64,000 nucleotides of DNA from Actinomycetes bacterium (GTDB lineage: Bacteria; Actinomycetota; Acidimicrobiia; IMCC26256; JANYLB01). The stretch is from the NCBI GenBank assembly GCA_025363815.1, contig JANYLB010000026.1:99439-163438 (forward strand). The letters run 5' to 3'. The position numbers and the translations under genes were made by a program. The notes beneath the pieces are model-generated. The model was given only the letters and a program-made list of their open reading frames with translations, was not told where the DNA came from and did no database searches. Of this stretch, positions 43,089 through 51,202 are shown in pieces; the first letter of the stretch is position 1; every line of letters starts with the position of its first letter.

Positions 43089-43532
43089 TCAGGTGACGGT
43101 GAAGGGCGAGAGCATGCCGTGCGCGAAGTGCGACAACGTGTCGCCTATCTCCGCCGGGCGATTGCAGATCAGGTAGTAGCCGCCGGCGTCGAGCTTCTCG
43201 ACAATCTTGGTCGCGCCACCGGCCGGGATGTCACGCGCCGAGGCCACAATCGTCACGCCCGCGCCATGCTCGTCGAAGCGGCCGTCGGCTGTGGTCGCCA
43301 GCTTGTTGATCGAAAGCGAGCTGCGCACCAACAGGATCTCGTGCGCGAACCCGCCACGGTTGTCGATCGAGAAGTCGACAGTGCCCGCGCTCACCGAGGC
43401 GGGCGACAGGATGACGTCGTAGTCGGCGAGCTTTACGCCGACCGTGCCACCACCGCTGCCGCCACCACCGCACGCCGCGAGGCTGCCCACGGTGAGCAGC
43501 GCGACGATGAGCGCCGCGACCTTCCTAGCCAC
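43089..43532 (-). CDS. Cupredoxin-like lipoprotein
   Basis: The 147-residue protein has a signal peptide with lipobox LAAC (Cys21), a Gly/Ser linker and a single cupredoxin fold. Type I copper ligands can be placed at His64 (GFAHEILLVR), Cys123 (YYLICNRP), His135 and Met140 (SHFAHGM). The loop between Cys and His is longer than in plastocyanin. It overlaps the MoaD-like gene by eight bases and is therefore translated with it. An electron-transfer or copper-binding role at the outer face of the membrane is likely. Why it sits in this operon is unclear. Confidence 0.78.
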   Translation of the reverse strand: MARKVAALIVALLTVGSLAACGGGGSGGGTVGVKLADYDVILSPASVSAGTVDFSIDNRGGFAHEILLVRSSLSINKLATTADGRFDEHGAGVTIVASARDIPAGGATKIVEKLDAGGYYLICNRPAEIGDTLSHFAHGMLSPFTVT

Positions 43533-43800
43533 CCGCGACCGCGGGGATGATGCTCACCGTCTGCCCGTCGCCCACCGCGGTGTCGAGCCCGTCGAGAAAA
43601 CGGACGTCTTCGTCGGCTACGAAGACGTTGACGAACCGCCGTAGGCCTCCGGTGTCGTCGAAGAGGCGTTCGTTGAAGCCCGGATGGGCTGTCTCGAGGG
43701 CACTCAGCAACTCGGAGACGGTCGAACCCTCGAGCGATGCTTCGGAGACGCCTCCCGATAGCTCGCGCAGCTGGGTGGGGATGCGGACGATGACGGCCAT
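43525..43800 (-). CDS. MoaD/ThiS-type sulfur-carrier protein (CysO-like)
   Basis: The 91-residue ubiquitin-fold protein starts VIVRIPTQLRELSGG and ends IIPAVAGG. The terminal Gly-Gly is what becomes the thiocarboxylate in MoaD, ThiS and CysO. The middle DDTGGLRRFVNVFVADEDVR is typical of the CysO-like actinobacterial group. It follows the threonine-synthase-like gene by three bases and shares its SAM riboswitch, so it probably delivers sulfur to that enzyme or pathway rather than to molybdopterin. No activating adenylyltransferase or Mec-type protease is in the window. Confidence 0.9.
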   Translation of the reverse strand: MAVIVRIPTQLRELSGGVSEASLEGSTVSELLSALETAHPGFNERLFDDTGGLRRFVNVFVADEDVRFLDGLDTAVGDGQTVSIIPAVAGG

Positions 43801-43803
43801 TTC

Positions 43804-45042
43804 CTACTTCTCCTCGATCGACGGGAACGCCTCGTGGAACGCGTCGAGGCTCGGGGCGATGACCGCAGTGGGCGCCACGGTGGGGGCCACCGCTTCAATC
43901 GTCTTGAGGCCGTGGCCGGTTATATAGGCGACGACCCGCTCGTCGGGCCGGACGACGCCCGACTCGGCCAGCTTCTTCAGGCTGGCAATCGTGACTCCGC
44001 CTGCGGTCTCGGCGAAGATCCCTTCGGTCCGGGCGAGCAGCTTGATTCCCTCGACGATCTCGCCGTCGGTGACCGCGGCGAGCGCCCCGCCGGTTTCGCG
44101 CACGGCTTCGATCGCGAAGTAGCCGTCGGCAGGGTTGCCGATCGCGAGCGACTTGGCGATCGTCGACGGCTTCACCGGCTTTATGGTGTCGGTGCCTTCA
44201 CGCCAGGCCGTCTCGACGGGCGAGCAACCAGTGGCCTGCGCGCCCGAAACGCGGACGTGCGGTTCGTCTTCGAGGAGCCCGACCGTGTGCAACTCGGAGA
44301 AGCCCTTGGCGATCTTGGTGAGCAGCGAACCACTCGCCACCGGTACGACGACGTGGTCAGGTGTCTCCCAGCCGAGCTGCTCCGCGGTCTCGAACGCGAG
44401 GGTCTTCGACCCTTCGGCATAGAACGTGCGCACGTTCACATTTACGAACGCCCACGGATAGGTACCCGCGATCTCGGCACACAGCCGGTTCACGTCGTCG
44501 TAGTTGCCGTCGATCGCCACGACATTGCCGCCGTACACGCCGGTGGTGACGATCTTTCCCTGTTCCAGGTCTGCGGGGATGAACACGAAGCTCGGCAGCC
44601 CCGCATGCGCCGCGTGCGCCGCGACCGCGTTCGCGAGGTTGCCCGTAGACGCGCAAGCGGCCGTCTTGAACCCGAACTCCACCGCCTTCGAGAGAGCGAC
44701 GGTGGTGACGCGGTCCTTGAACGAGTTTGTCGGGTTGACGGTGTCGTTCTTGATCCAGACCTCACCCAGGCCGAGCTCGTCGGCGAGGCGCTCCGCCCGG
44801 ACCAACGGCGTGAACCCGGCGCCGAGGTCGAGCGCGGGGTTGCGCTCCACGGGGAGCAGATCCTGGTAGCGCCAGATGCTCAGCGGTCCGGCGGCAATCG
44901 ATTCCCGACTCACCGCCGAGGCGATCGCCTCGTAGTCGTAGGTGACCTCGAGCGGCCCGAAGCACCACTCACAGGTGTAGATCGGTGCTACCTCGTATTC
45001 GCGGCCGCATTCACGACACCGGAGTCCCTGTACGTGAACCAT
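43804..45042 (-). CDS. Threonine-synthase-like PLP enzyme with N-terminal zinc ribbon
   Basis: The 412-residue protein starts at ATG 45042 with GGGGAG six bases upstream. Four cysteines (9, 12, 24, 27) form an N-terminal zinc ribbon (CREC, CEWC). The fold-type II PLP domain follows, with Lys109 in NSFKDR and the phosphate-binding SGSLLTKIA. By sequence it would be annotated threonine synthase (O-phosphohomoserine to threonine). However, it is in an operon with a CysO-like sulfur carrier under a SAM riboswitch, which fits a homocysteine or other sulfur-transfer reaction on O-phosphohomoserine better. Both readings remain open. Confidence 0.85.
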   Translation of the reverse strand: MVHVQGLRCRECGREYEVAPIYTCEWCFGPLEVTYDYEAIASAVSRESIAAGPLSIWRYQDLLPVERNPALDLGAGFTPLVRAERLADELGLGEVWIKNDTVNPTNSFKDRVTTVALSKAVEFGFKTAACASTGNLANAVAAHAAHAGLPSFVFIPADLEQGKIVTTGVYGGNVVAIDGNYDDVNRLCAEIAGTYPWAFVNVNVRTFYAEGSKTLAFETAEQLGWETPDHVVVPVASGSLLTKIAKGFSELHTVGLLEDEPHVRVSGAQATGCSPVETAWREGTDTIKPVKPSTIAKSLAIGNPADGYFAIEAVRETGGALAAVTDGEIVEGIKLLARTEGIFAETAGGVTIASLKKLAESGVVRPDERVVAYITGHGLKTIEAVAPTVAPTAVIAPSLDAFHEAFPSIEEK

Positions 45043-45151
45043 GACGCTCTCCCCTGCCGTCCGTGAGCAGGGTGTTCGCACCCCGCTCGGTCTCGACGCG
45101 CTCTCGAGCGCCTCGAGCGGATGACCATGGAAAAGGTCCGCTCTCGGGCTA

Positions 45152-45269
45152 CTCATCGTTCGGGCATTGGCACCTGACCACCACCCTCCGGCGTTCCTTT
45201 CGGATTCCGGTGGATGGATGCTGGTTGCCGCGGCGTCGTCGGGCCCGTCCCTCGGCCGCTCTCGATGAG
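45152..45269 (-). promoter_or_regulatory. SAM riboswitch (S-box/SAM-I type)
   Basis: Read leftward, CTCATCG (45269-45263) pairs perfectly with CGATGAG (45158-45152) to form P1. Between them are the conserved core pieces in order: GAGGGA (45253-45248), GGGCCC, CGGCAACC (45230-45223), a GC-rich P3 arm and GGTGCCAA (45174-45167). These are the hallmarks of the SAM-I aptamer. A hairpin GAGC-GGGGTG/CACCC-GCTC follows about 75 bases downstream, before the ribosome binding site of the PLP-enzyme gene. High S-adenosylmethionine would switch the three-gene operon off. Confidence 0.93.
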
Positions 45270-45302
45270 CGCGTGTTGCCCGAGCATCTTGCCACGGCCG
45301 GG

Positions 45303-46265
45303 ATGGCCGAGGCAACGCATTCGTCTCCTACACTGCGCGCCGTGCCCGGGCACCCGCATCACCGGGATTTTCTCCCGGCCGACCTCGCCAGACGCAAGGC
45401 TGAACAAGGCCTGACCGTTTCGGTGTGTCTCCCCGCCCGGAACGAAGAAGCCACCGTTGGCCACATCGTCGGCACCGTCCGCCGGGAGCTGGTCGAGGCA
45501 ACCGATCTCGTCGACGAGATCGTCGTGCTCGACGACGGCTCCACCGACGCCACTGCCAGGGTCGCCGCGGAAGCCGGAGCTCGCGTGGCCACGGAGTCGA
45601 GCGTGCTCGCCGATTGCGGGCCGGGCTCGGGCAAGGGCAATGCCATGTGGAAGTCGCTGTACGCGTGCGAAGGAGACCTCGTCTGCTGGGTCGACGCCGA
45701 CATCCGAAACTTCGGCGCTCACTTCGTGACCGGCCTGCTCGGGCCGCTGCTCACCCGGCGCGACACCGCGTTCGTGAAGGGCTTCTACGACCGGACGTCC
45801 AACGGCGAGCCCGGTGGCGGACGAGTCACCGAGCTTGTCGCTCGGCCGTTGCTCTCGCATCTTTTTCCTCCCCTCACCCACATCGTCCAACCGCTCGCCG
45901 GCGAGTACGCGGGCAGGCGCGAGGTGCTCGACGCGGTGCCGTTCGTCGAGGGCTGGGGCGTAGAGCTCGGACTCCTGATCGACGTCGTTTCGGCATTCGG
46001 CATCGAGTCGATCGCGCAAGTCGATCTCGGTGTGCGTGAACATCGCAACCGTCCACTTCCGGATCTCGGCCCGCAAGCACTCGCCATCCTCGTCACCGCC
46101 CTGCGACGTGCCGGGCTCGAGCCCGATGCCGTCGGCGGTGAGCTCCTCACCCGCTTCACGCCAGACCACGGGATCGAGACCGTGCCGGTCGAGGTGCGCG
46201 AGCGACCGCCGATGCGCGGCGTTCCTGCCTACCGGCTCGCGTTCAACCTCGAACGGTCGGCGTGA
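45303..46265 (+). CDS. gpgS: Glucosyl-3-phosphoglycerate synthase
   Basis: The 320-residue GT-A (GT81) enzyme starts at ATG 45303. It transfers glucose from an NDP-glucose to 3-phosphoglycerate, the first step of glucosylglycerate and, in mycobacteria, methylglucose lipopolysaccharide synthesis. Visible are VSVCLPARNEEATVGHIV, the GSGKGNAMW loop, the metal motif VDADIRN, and VEGWGVELGLLID. No cognate phosphatase GpgP is in the window. It overlaps the GH172-type gene by GTGA and is divergent from the SAM-riboswitch operon. Confidence 0.9.
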   Translation: MAEATHSSPTLRAVPGHPHHRDFLPADLARRKAEQGLTVSVCLPARNEEATVGHIVGTVRRELVEATDLVDEIVVLDDGSTDATARVAAEAGARVATESSVLADCGPGSGKGNAMWKSLYACEGDLVCWVDADIRNFGAHFVTGLLGPLLTRRDTAFVKGFYDRTSNGEPGGGRVTELVARPLLSHLFPPLTHIVQPLAGEYAGRREVLDAVPFVEGWGVELGLLIDVVSAFGIESIAQVDLGVREHRNRPLPDLGPQALAILVTALRRAGLEPDAVGGELLTRFTPDHGIETVPVEVRERPPMRGVPAYRLAFNLERSA

Positions 46266-47431
46266 GGTACGAGGCGGTGAGCAACCCCTCAGCCGTCGAC
46301 ACCCGGCTCGACTCGCGCGCGATCACCTTCGAGAACCCGACCGGAGCGCGCGGTGCCGGGGGGGCGGCCCGAGCTGGCCGCAAGGGTGCGCCGTCACGAC
46401 GCCTCGAGCCCGGCGAGCACGTCGTGCTCGCCGATCTCGACGGACCCGGCACGATCGGTCACGTCTGGATGACGTTCCCCCCAGCGCCGCCAGAGGTGAT
46501 GCGGGCACTGGTGCTCGAGGTCTTCTACGACGGCGCCGAGCTCCCGAGCATCTCGGTCCCCTGCCTCGACTTCTTCGGGTTGCCGCACGGTCGACCGGTG
46601 GCCTTCACATCGGCGCTTACCAGCGCGCAGGAAGCCCGGGGCTTCAACTCCTACATTCCGATGCCGTTCCGCGAGCACGTGCGCGTCGAGGTCACGAACG
46701 GCGCGGCGCGAGCGATCGAGTTCTACTTCCAGCTCGACATGACGCTCAGCAAAGCGGTGCCCGATGACGTCGGCATGCTGCACGCGTCGTTCCGTCGTGA
46801 GAACCCGACCACGATGGCTCGCGACTTCGTGATCGCCGACGGATTTCGCGGACCCGGTCGGTTCATCGGATGCGCGGTCGGCGTGCGCGTCGTCGACGAC
46901 GGCTTCTGGTACGGAGAGGGCGAGCTGAAGGTGTACCGCGATGGCGATCGCGAGCTGCCGACCATCTGCGGGACCGGTCTCGAGGACTACGTCGGCACCG
47001 CGTGGGGAATGGGACCACATCACACTCCCTACGCGGGTGCGCCGCTCGAGGTCCCACAGTCGCCGCTCTCGACGATGCCGCACATGGTCGGGTTCTACCG
47101 CTGGCACGTCCCCGACCCCATCATGTTCACCGATGACCTCAAGGTGACGATTCAGCAGATCGGGATGGCGCTCTTCGTCACCGGCCAGGAGGCCGAGCTC
47201 GACGCGTTCCGAGCGACGCATCCCGAAGCCGGCGCCGGCTGGCACGAGAACCCGCGTCCGGGAGTGTTGGCGATAGGGCTCCACGAACGCGTCGACGACT
47301 ATTGCGCGACCGCGTTCGTGGCCTGTCTCGAACCGCAGCCAGTCGAACGTCTCGATCTCGCAGTCGCCCTCGCCGACATCGAACGGATTCCCTCTGAAGA
47401 GCCCCTTCCCATGGAGCCGTTCTTCAGCTGA
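46262..47431 (+). CDS. DUF2961 / GH172-family protein
   Basis: The 389-residue protein starts at GTG 46262. It matches DUF2961, now GH172: NPTGARGAGG near the start, IGHVWMTF, FFGLPHGR, FNSYIPMPF, GTGLEDYVGTAWG and VGFYRWHVPDPI. GH172 members act on alpha-D-fructofuranosides or D-arabinofuranosides, including mycobacterial arabinan; no signal peptide is seen here, so the substrate would be intracellular. It is translationally coupled to gpgS and overlaps the glycerate kinase gene tail-to-tail by eight bases. The coupling suggests a role in glucosylglycerate-type metabolism, but this is inference. Confidence 0.85.
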   Translation: MRYEAVSNPSAVDTRLDSRAITFENPTGARGAGGAARAGRKGAPSRRLEPGEHVVLADLDGPGTIGHVWMTFPPAPPEVMRALVLEVFYDGAELPSISVPCLDFFGLPHGRPVAFTSALTSAQEARGFNSYIPMPFREHVRVEVTNGAARAIEFYFQLDMTLSKAVPDDVGMLHASFRRENPTTMARDFVIADGFRGPGRFIGCAVGVRVVDDGFWYGEGELKVYRDGDRELPTICGTGLEDYVGTAWGMGPHHTPYAGAPLEVPQSPLSTMPHMVGFYRWHVPDPIMFTDDLKVTIQQIGMALFVTGQEAELDAFRATHPEAGAGWHENPRPGVLAIGLHERVDDYCATAFVACLEPQPVERLDLAVALADIERIPSEEPLPMEPFFS

Positions 47432-48503
47432 TCCCGTGACCGGGGACGGCCTTACCCAACGCGTCACGTCCGGCTTCGACCGCGGCCTCTTCGACCAGCG
47501 TGGCAGTCCGGACGAACGCTTCGCCGGCTTGGTCCACCCGATCAGTTAGCGCGAACACCTGCACATCGGCCCGGATCGACAGCTCCTGGCGCGCTTCATC
47601 GGTGACCTGACCCGCGATCACCGCCAGGTTTGGCACGCCCTGTTCGGCGGCCCACTCGAGCACCCCTCCGACGACCTTGCCCTCGAAGCTCGTCGCGTCG
47701 AACTTGCCCTCGCCCGTCACCACCAGCGATATGTCTTCGAGCGCGGCTTCGAGCCCTGCTGCACGTGCGACGACAGCGAAGCCCGGCTCGAGCTTCGCGC
47801 CGATCGCGGCGAGTCCACCCGCGAGCCCACCCGCAGCGCCACCACCTTCGAACCCGGTGACGTCGACACCGGTGCGGTCGAAAAACGTGCCCGCGAGCCG
47901 GCCGAGACGACGCGAGAGGAGCGCGACCTGCGCAGCCGTCGCACCCTTCTGGGGCCCGTACACGCGCGCCGCTTCGGCGAAGGGCGTCGTCACATCACAC
48001 GCGACCGTTACGTCGAGCCCGGCAAGTGACCAGCCGAGCGCTTCCACGGCGGCGAGCCCGCCGTCTGTCGTCGCGCTTCCGCCGACGGCGACGAGGATTC
48101 TCCGAGCACCGCCGCGTGCCGCAGCTGCGATCAGCTCACCGGTGCCGCGCGTCGACGCGCGCAAGGGATCGTTGCGGCCGCGCACCAATGCGAGGCCGCT
48201 TGCCTTCGACATCTCGATCACTGCGGTTCCATCGGGGAGCACCGCCCACTCGGCGTCGACCGGGTCACCGAGCGGTCCGGTGACTCGGGACAGGCGGCGG
48301 GCGCCGCCCCGGGCGTCGAGCAACGCTTCGATCGTCCCTTCACCGCCATCGGCGAGCGGGACGGAGCGAACGGTCTCGTAGCCGGCTGTCCGGAGGCCGG
48401 ACGCCATTGCCTCAGCCGCGGCGGTCGCGGTCAAGGTTCCCCGAAACTTGTCGGGGCAGGCGAGGGCGATCTTCGCTGGTCCTTTACCTGAGATCGGGTT
48501 CAC
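47424..48503 (-). CDS. Glycerate kinase (GlxK/GarK type)
   Basis: The 359-residue type II glycerate kinase has CPDKFRGTLTATAAAEAM at the start, LADGGEGT, GGSATTDGG, YGPQKGAT and VTGEGKFDATSFEGKVVGG. Family enzymes phosphorylate D-glycerate, usually to 2-phosphoglycerate. Beside gpgS and a GH172 protein it could recover glycerate released from glucosylglycerate. Its 3' end overlaps the GH172 gene by eight bases and its start is divergent from treT across 44 bases. Confidence 0.93.
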   Translation of the reverse strand: MNPISGKGPAKIALACPDKFRGTLTATAAAEAMASGLRTAGYETVRSVPLADGGEGTIEALLDARGGARRLSRVTGPLGDPVDAEWAVLPDGTAVIEMSKASGLALVRGRNDPLRASTRGTGELIAAAARGGARRILVAVGGSATTDGGLAAVEALGWSLAGLDVTVACDVTTPFAEAARVYGPQKGATAAQVALLSRRLGRLAGTFFDRTGVDVTGFEGGGAAGGLAGGLAAIGAKLEPGFAVVARAAGLEAALEDISLVVTGEGKFDATSFEGKVVGGVLEWAAEQGVPNLAVIAGQVTDEARQELSIRADVQVFALTDRVDQAGEAFVRTATLVEEAAVEAGRDALGKAVPGHGIS

Positions 48504-48547
48504 GGTCGATAGATTGCACCGGACTCGCCCGCTGTGCAGGAGGTTTC

Positions 48548-49798
48548 GTGCTCGAACGAGTTCCGCTGCTCGAGAAGGACCTCGACGCCTACGTCGAATT
48601 CGCCGGTCAAGACGCCATCGACCGCATTCGTGCGCTCGCCGAGCCTCTGCGCGGCGCTCGGATCCTCCATGTGAACGCGACCGCCTACGGGGGCGGGGTT
48701 GCCGAGCTGCTCGCGACCCACGTGCCCCTGCTGAAAAGTCTCGGGATCGCGGCCGAATGGCAGGTGATCCACGGGAGCGACGAGTTCTTCGCCGTCACCA
48801 AAGCGGTCCACAACGCCCTGCAGGGTGCCGACGTCGAGTGGACCCAGGAGATGGCACGCATCTACCTCGAAAAGGTCCTCGACAACGCGCTCCTGCTCGA
48901 AGGCGAGTGGGACTACGTGGTCATCCACGATCCTCAGCCTGCCGCCATGCTGAGCCTGCTGACCGACTCCGCGGTGAACCGGCCCGACACGAAATGGATC
49001 TGGCGTTGTCACATCGACCTCACCGACGCGAATCCCGAGGTGTGGGAGTTCTTCCGCCCCTACGTCGAGCGTCACGACGCCTCTGTCTGGACGATGCCGG
49101 AGTTCGTTCCGGCGTCGCTGGCGATGGACCGTGTCGTGCAGGCTCCGCCCTGCATCGATCCGTTGTCGGTGAAGAACCTCGACCTACCCACGCCGTTCAT
49201 GAACGAGATCTGTCGCCAGTACGGGCTCGACGTCGACCGACCGATCATGTGCCAGGTAAGCCGGTACGACCCATGGAAAGACCCACTCGGGGTGATCGAT
49301 GCGTTCCGAATCGTTCGGGAGTCTGTTCCGGGCGCGCAGCTTCTGCTCGCGGGCTCGATGGCCACAGACGACCCCGAGGGCTTCCACGTTTGGGAGCAGG
49401 TTGACGAGGCGCGCCACGGTGACCGTGACATCCACCTGCTCTCGAACATCCAGCAAATCGGCAATGTTCAAATCAACGCGTTCCAGCGCGCCGCCGACGT
49501 CATCGTGCAGAAGTCGTTGCGAGAGGGCTTCGGTCTCACCGTGAGCGAAGGCCTCTGGAAGGCACGACCAGTCGTCGGCGGCCGGTGCGGCGGAATCGTG
49601 TTGCAGATCCGTGACGGCCAGGACGGATACCTCGTGGATTCGGTCGAGGAATGCGCGCAACGCACCATCGAGCTGCTCACCAACCCTGAGCGCGCCGACG
49701 AGATGGGGGCGAGCGGCCGGGAGCAGGTCCGCAACAACTTCCTCTCGACCCGCGAGCTCGAGGACTACCTCACTCTCTTCGGGGAGCTAGCCCCTTGA
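48548..49798 (+). CDS. treT: Trehalose glycosyltransferring synthase TreT (GT4)
   Basis: The 416-residue protein starts at GTG 48548 with AGGAGG five bases before. It has the TreT features: HVNATAYGGGVAELLATHVP, EWQVIHGSDEFF, IWRCHIDL, VSRYDPWKDPLGVIDAF, and the GT4 donor site EGFGLTVSEGLWKARPVVG. TreT joins NDP-glucose and glucose to give trehalose in one reversible step. It is followed ten bases later by otsA, giving two trehalose routes side by side. A role in osmotic or desiccation protection fits the neighbouring gpgS. Confidence 0.9.
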   Translation: MLERVPLLEKDLDAYVEFAGQDAIDRIRALAEPLRGARILHVNATAYGGGVAELLATHVPLLKSLGIAAEWQVIHGSDEFFAVTKAVHNALQGADVEWTQEMARIYLEKVLDNALLLEGEWDYVVIHDPQPAAMLSLLTDSAVNRPDTKWIWRCHIDLTDANPEVWEFFRPYVERHDASVWTMPEFVPASLAMDRVVQAPPCIDPLSVKNLDLPTPFMNEICRQYGLDVDRPIMCQVSRYDPWKDPLGVIDAFRIVRESVPGAQLLLAGSMATDDPEGFHVWEQVDEARHGDRDIHLLSNIQQIGNVQINAFQRAADVIVQKSLREGFGLTVSEGLWKARPVVGGRCGGIVLQIRDGQDGYLVDSVEECAQRTIELLTNPERADEMGASGREQVRNNFLSTRELEDYLTLFGELAP

Positions 49799-49808
49799 AC
49801 ATCACCTC

Positions 49809-51176
49809 GTGATCATCGTCTCCCACCGCGGTCCGGTCTCGTTCACCCGAGAGCCCGATGGCACGTTCTCGAGCCGGCGGGGGGCGGGAGGCGTGGTCAG
49901 TGCGCTCAGTCCACTTATCGAAGGGCGTGATGACATCGTCTGGATCGCAGCCGCGATCGGTGACGACGACCGCGCCGCAGTCGCGGCTGATGCCGCGGGC
50001 GTCGCCGGGTTCGCGCTACACCTCGTCGTGCCCGACTCCACAGATCATCGGCTCCACTACGACGTCGTCTCGAACGCGACACTTTGGTTCCTCTTTCACG
50101 GGCTGTTCGATCTTCCGCGGAGACCTCGATTCGACCAGCACTTCCGGTCGTCATGGACCGCGTATCGAACGGTCAACCAGGTCTTCGCCGACGCGATCTG
50201 CTCCACGGCCGGCGAGGGCGACGTCGTGCTCGTACAGGACCTGCAGTTCGCGCTCGTCCCCGCAATGGTGCGCGCCGCGCGACCCGATCTTCGGCTCGCA
50301 CACTTCACCCACACTCCGTTCTGTCCGGCCGACGACATCAGGATCCTCCCCGACGACGTCGCCAAGGAGCTCCTAACGTCGATGGCGTCGGCACCCGCCG
50401 GGTTCCACACCGAACGCTGGGCCGCGAACTACCGCGCTTGTGTGGAGGAGATTCTCGGTGTCACTCCGCCCACGTTCGTCAGCACTTTCGGCCCGAATCC
50501 CGCCGCGCTCGCCGCGACCGCAGCGAGTCCTCAGGCCCTCGAGGCCGGTGCCCGGCTCGACGCCGAGATCGGTGACCGCCACCTCGTGTTCCGCACCGAC
50601 CGAATCGAGCTGTCGAAGAACATCGCTCGAGGGTTCCTCGCGTTCGACCGACTCCTCGACCTCCATCCGCAATGGCGGGAACGCGTTGTGTTCGCGGCAT
50701 TCGTGTATCCATCGAGGGAAGGCCTCGCCGAGTACCTCGCCTATCGCCAGGAGATCGAACAGACCGCGCAGCGCGTGAACGAACGGTGGGCGACCGATGA
50801 TTGGAAGCCGGTGTGGCTCGACACCCACGATGACTTCGCGCGATCGGTCGCCGGTCTCCAGCGGGCCGACGTCCTTCTCGTGAACCCGCTGCGCGACGGC
50901 CTCAACCTCGTGGCGAAGGAAGGCCCGCTGCTCAGCACCCGCGACGTCGTCGTGTGTCTCTCACGCGGTGCCGGCGCGTTCGACGAGCTCGGCCCTTTTG
51001 TCGTCGAGGTTCACCCGTACGACATCGAACAGACCGCCGACGCGTTGCACCGGGCCCTCACGATGGATCCGGGTGAACGGGCGAGCCGCGCCGCCGACCT
51101 ACGCCGGCTCGCAGGCGCGCGTCCGGCGTCGGAATGGCTCGACGAGCAGGTCGCACAAGCTGCATCTGCCACCTGA
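49809..51176 (+). CDS. otsA: Trehalose-6-phosphate synthase OtsA-like (GT20)
   Basis: The 455-residue GT20 enzyme starts at GTG 49809. Family blocks include IIVSHRGPVSF, RRGAGGVVSAL, HFTHTPFCPADDIRILP, FRTDRIELSKNIARGF and LVNPLRDGLNLVAKE, with donor-site residues intact. It makes trehalose-6-phosphate from NDP-glucose and glucose-6-phosphate. The acceptor loop SKNI differs from the KGI of E. coli OtsA, as in many actinobacterial enzymes, so a related acceptor (for example glycerol-phosphate) is not excluded. The phosphatase gene lies next door on the opposite strand. Confidence 0.88.
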   Translation: MIIVSHRGPVSFTREPDGTFSSRRGAGGVVSALSPLIEGRDDIVWIAAAIGDDDRAAVAADAAGVAGFALHLVVPDSTDHRLHYDVVSNATLWFLFHGLFDLPRRPRFDQHFRSSWTAYRTVNQVFADAICSTAGEGDVVLVQDLQFALVPAMVRAARPDLRLAHFTHTPFCPADDIRILPDDVAKELLTSMASAPAGFHTERWAANYRACVEEILGVTPPTFVSTFGPNPAALAATAASPQALEAGARLDAEIGDRHLVFRTDRIELSKNIARGFLAFDRLLDLHPQWRERVVFAAFVYPSREGLAEYLAYRQEIEQTAQRVNERWATDDWKPVWLDTHDDFARSVAGLQRADVLLVNPLRDGLNLVAKEGPLLSTRDVVVCLSRGAGAFDELGPFVVEVHPYDIEQTADALHRALTMDPGERASRAADLRRLAGARPASEWLDEQVAQAASAT

Positions 51177-51202
51177 CACCATCCCGACCCGGGTGAACGG
51201 TG

